5,494 nt of DNA from an uncultured Collinsella sp. Its GTDB lineage: Bacteria > Actinomycetota > Coriobacteriia > Coriobacteriales > Coriobacteriaceae. Below are positions 4,787 through 5,494 of the stretch, piece by piece (the stretch's first letter is position 1; every line of letters begins with the position of its first letter). Below the pieces are notes generated by a model that was given only the letters and a program-made list of their open reading frames with translations, was not told the DNA's origin and did no database searches. The stretch lies in contig CALINZ010000017.1 of NCBI GenBank assembly GCA_938045085.1, forward strand, positions 1 to 5,494. The letters are read 5' to 3'. Position numbers and translations under genes: made by a program.

Positions 4787-5494
4787 ATGACAGCTATCGA
4801 TCGAACGACGGCAGTCGCGGCCTTCAAGACCTATACCGATGCTTACGATGCCGCCAATCCGCGTATCGCGCTCAAAATCGAGCATACGTACCACGTTGCC
4901 GAGGTATGCGATGCCGTGGCGCGCGAACAGGACTGGTCACCGCAGGACATTGACCTAGCGTGGCTTTGCGGCCTGCTACACGATATGGGCCGCTTTGAAC
5001 AGTTGCGACGCTGGGACACGTTTAAGGATGCCGAGAGTATGAGCCATGCGGAGTTGGGCGTCGAGGTTCTCTTTGGCAAAAACCCTGCAGACGCGCCCGC
5101 GACAACAAGTATCCGCGACTTTATCGACGATCCGGCAGAAGACGAGCTCATCCGTGCAAGCATCGCCCACCACAGCGATTTTCGCCTACCCACGGAACTC
5201 GACACCCGCACGCGGAACTTCTGCGATATCGTGCGCGATGGCGACAAGATCGACATTATGCGCACCATCGCCGACAGCACCGTCGACACCATCCTCAAGG
5301 TTGATGAGGATACATTTCTTACCAGCCACTTCTCGGTACCGACGCTTGCCGCCTTTGACGAACACCGCTGCGTCGCACGCGACGAACGCGATGAGCCGGC
5401 CGACTACTTGGTGGGGCTCATCTGCTTTATGTTTGAGCTCGTCTATCCCGCAAGCCGCGCGCTGGCGCGCAAGCAGGGCGATATCTACCGCCTG
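4787..5494 (+). CDS. HD-superfamily phosphohydrolase, 3' end beyond the window
   Basis: A predicted cytoplasmic metal-dependent hydrolase of the HD superfamily. The frame is open from ATG 4787 to the last base: 236 codons, no stop, so the C-terminus is missing. AGGAAG (4776-4781) lies five bases before the ATG. HD features appear in order: H33/H36 in KIEHTYHV, the paired H65-D66 in GLLHDMGRF, H87 in SHAELGVEVLF, H128-H129 in AHHS, and D153/D156 in RDGDKIDIMR. This is the full set of candidate metal ligands, so it is probably active. It lacks the GYP signature of c-di-GMP phosphodiesterases and shows no synthetase domain. HD proteins hydrolyse nucleotides, (p)ppGpp and other phosphoesters; the substrate here cannot be told. 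No membrane segment is seen. Divergent from azlC, with which it may share the 4710-4745 site. Confidence 0.85.
   Translation, partial: MTAIDRTTAVAAFKTYTDAYDAANPRIALKIEHTYHVAEVCDAVAREQDWSPQDIDLAWLCGLLHDMGRFEQLRRWDTFKDAESMSHAELGVEVLFGKNPADAPATTSIRDFIDDPAEDELIRASIAHHSDFRLPTELDTRTRNFCDIVRDGDKIDIMRTIADSTVDTILKVDEDTFLTSHFSVPTLAAFDEHRCVARDERDEPADYLVGLICFMFELVYPASRALARKQGDIYRL

Noticed and set aside
3858..4790. Long plus-strand open frame (310 codons) opposite azlC and azlD
   Set aside because: Its translation is rich in Arg, His, Asp and Asn without any domain, as expected from the antisense of GC-rich membrane genes. The minus-strand frames match AzlC and AzlD clearly.
4973..5000. HD-GYP phosphodiesterase pairing with the GGDEF cyclase
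   Set aside because: The HD protein has LLHDMGR but no GYP signature, so there is no support for c-di-GMP turnover by this enzyme.

Overview
The window looks like chromosomal DNA from a moderately high-GC bacterium. My best guess is a gut actinobacterium of the Coriobacteriia, Collinsella-like. This is inference from codon style, the compact layout and the mix of transporters; no rRNA or other phylogenetic marker is present. I see no insertion sequence, CRISPR array, tRNA, rRNA or phage gene. Every gene falls into a known superfamily, and I find no clear new multi-gene system. The main interest lies in the intergenic DNA and in two signalling or hydrolase genes of unknown specificity.

Layout, left to right. 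Bases 1-88 hold the tail of an upstream unit: a short imperfect tandem repeat and a strong rho-independent terminator. Bases 114-1049 (+) encode an EamA/DMT-family permease. It converges on a minus-strand gene at 1149-2291 encoding a membrane diguanylate cyclase with seven predicted helices and an intact GGDEF domain but no RxxD inhibitory site. Next on the minus strand is kdgT (2480-3502), a 2-keto-3-deoxygluconate:H+ symporter homologue. It is followed by the azlC-azlD pair (azlC 3957-4649, azlD 3644-3967, overlapping by 11 bases), which encodes a two-subunit branched-chain amino acid exporter. Diverging from azlC, on the plus strand, a gene starts at 4787 for an HD-superfamily metal-dependent hydrolase and runs off the right edge.

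How they work together. azlC and azlD form a translationally coupled operon. The other genes look like separate units: kdgT and the cyclase gene each have 140-190 bases of intergenic DNA upstream with hairpin or palindrome structure. The azlC/HD divergent region carries a perfect 11-bp inverted repeat with a 14-base spacer, and -10-like elements for both directions overlap its arms. That makes it a candidate shared operator. Three of the five complete genes' products move small metabolites across the membrane (DMT permease, KdgT, AzlCD), so the window reads as a transport-rich housekeeping/accessory segment rather than a pathway cluster.
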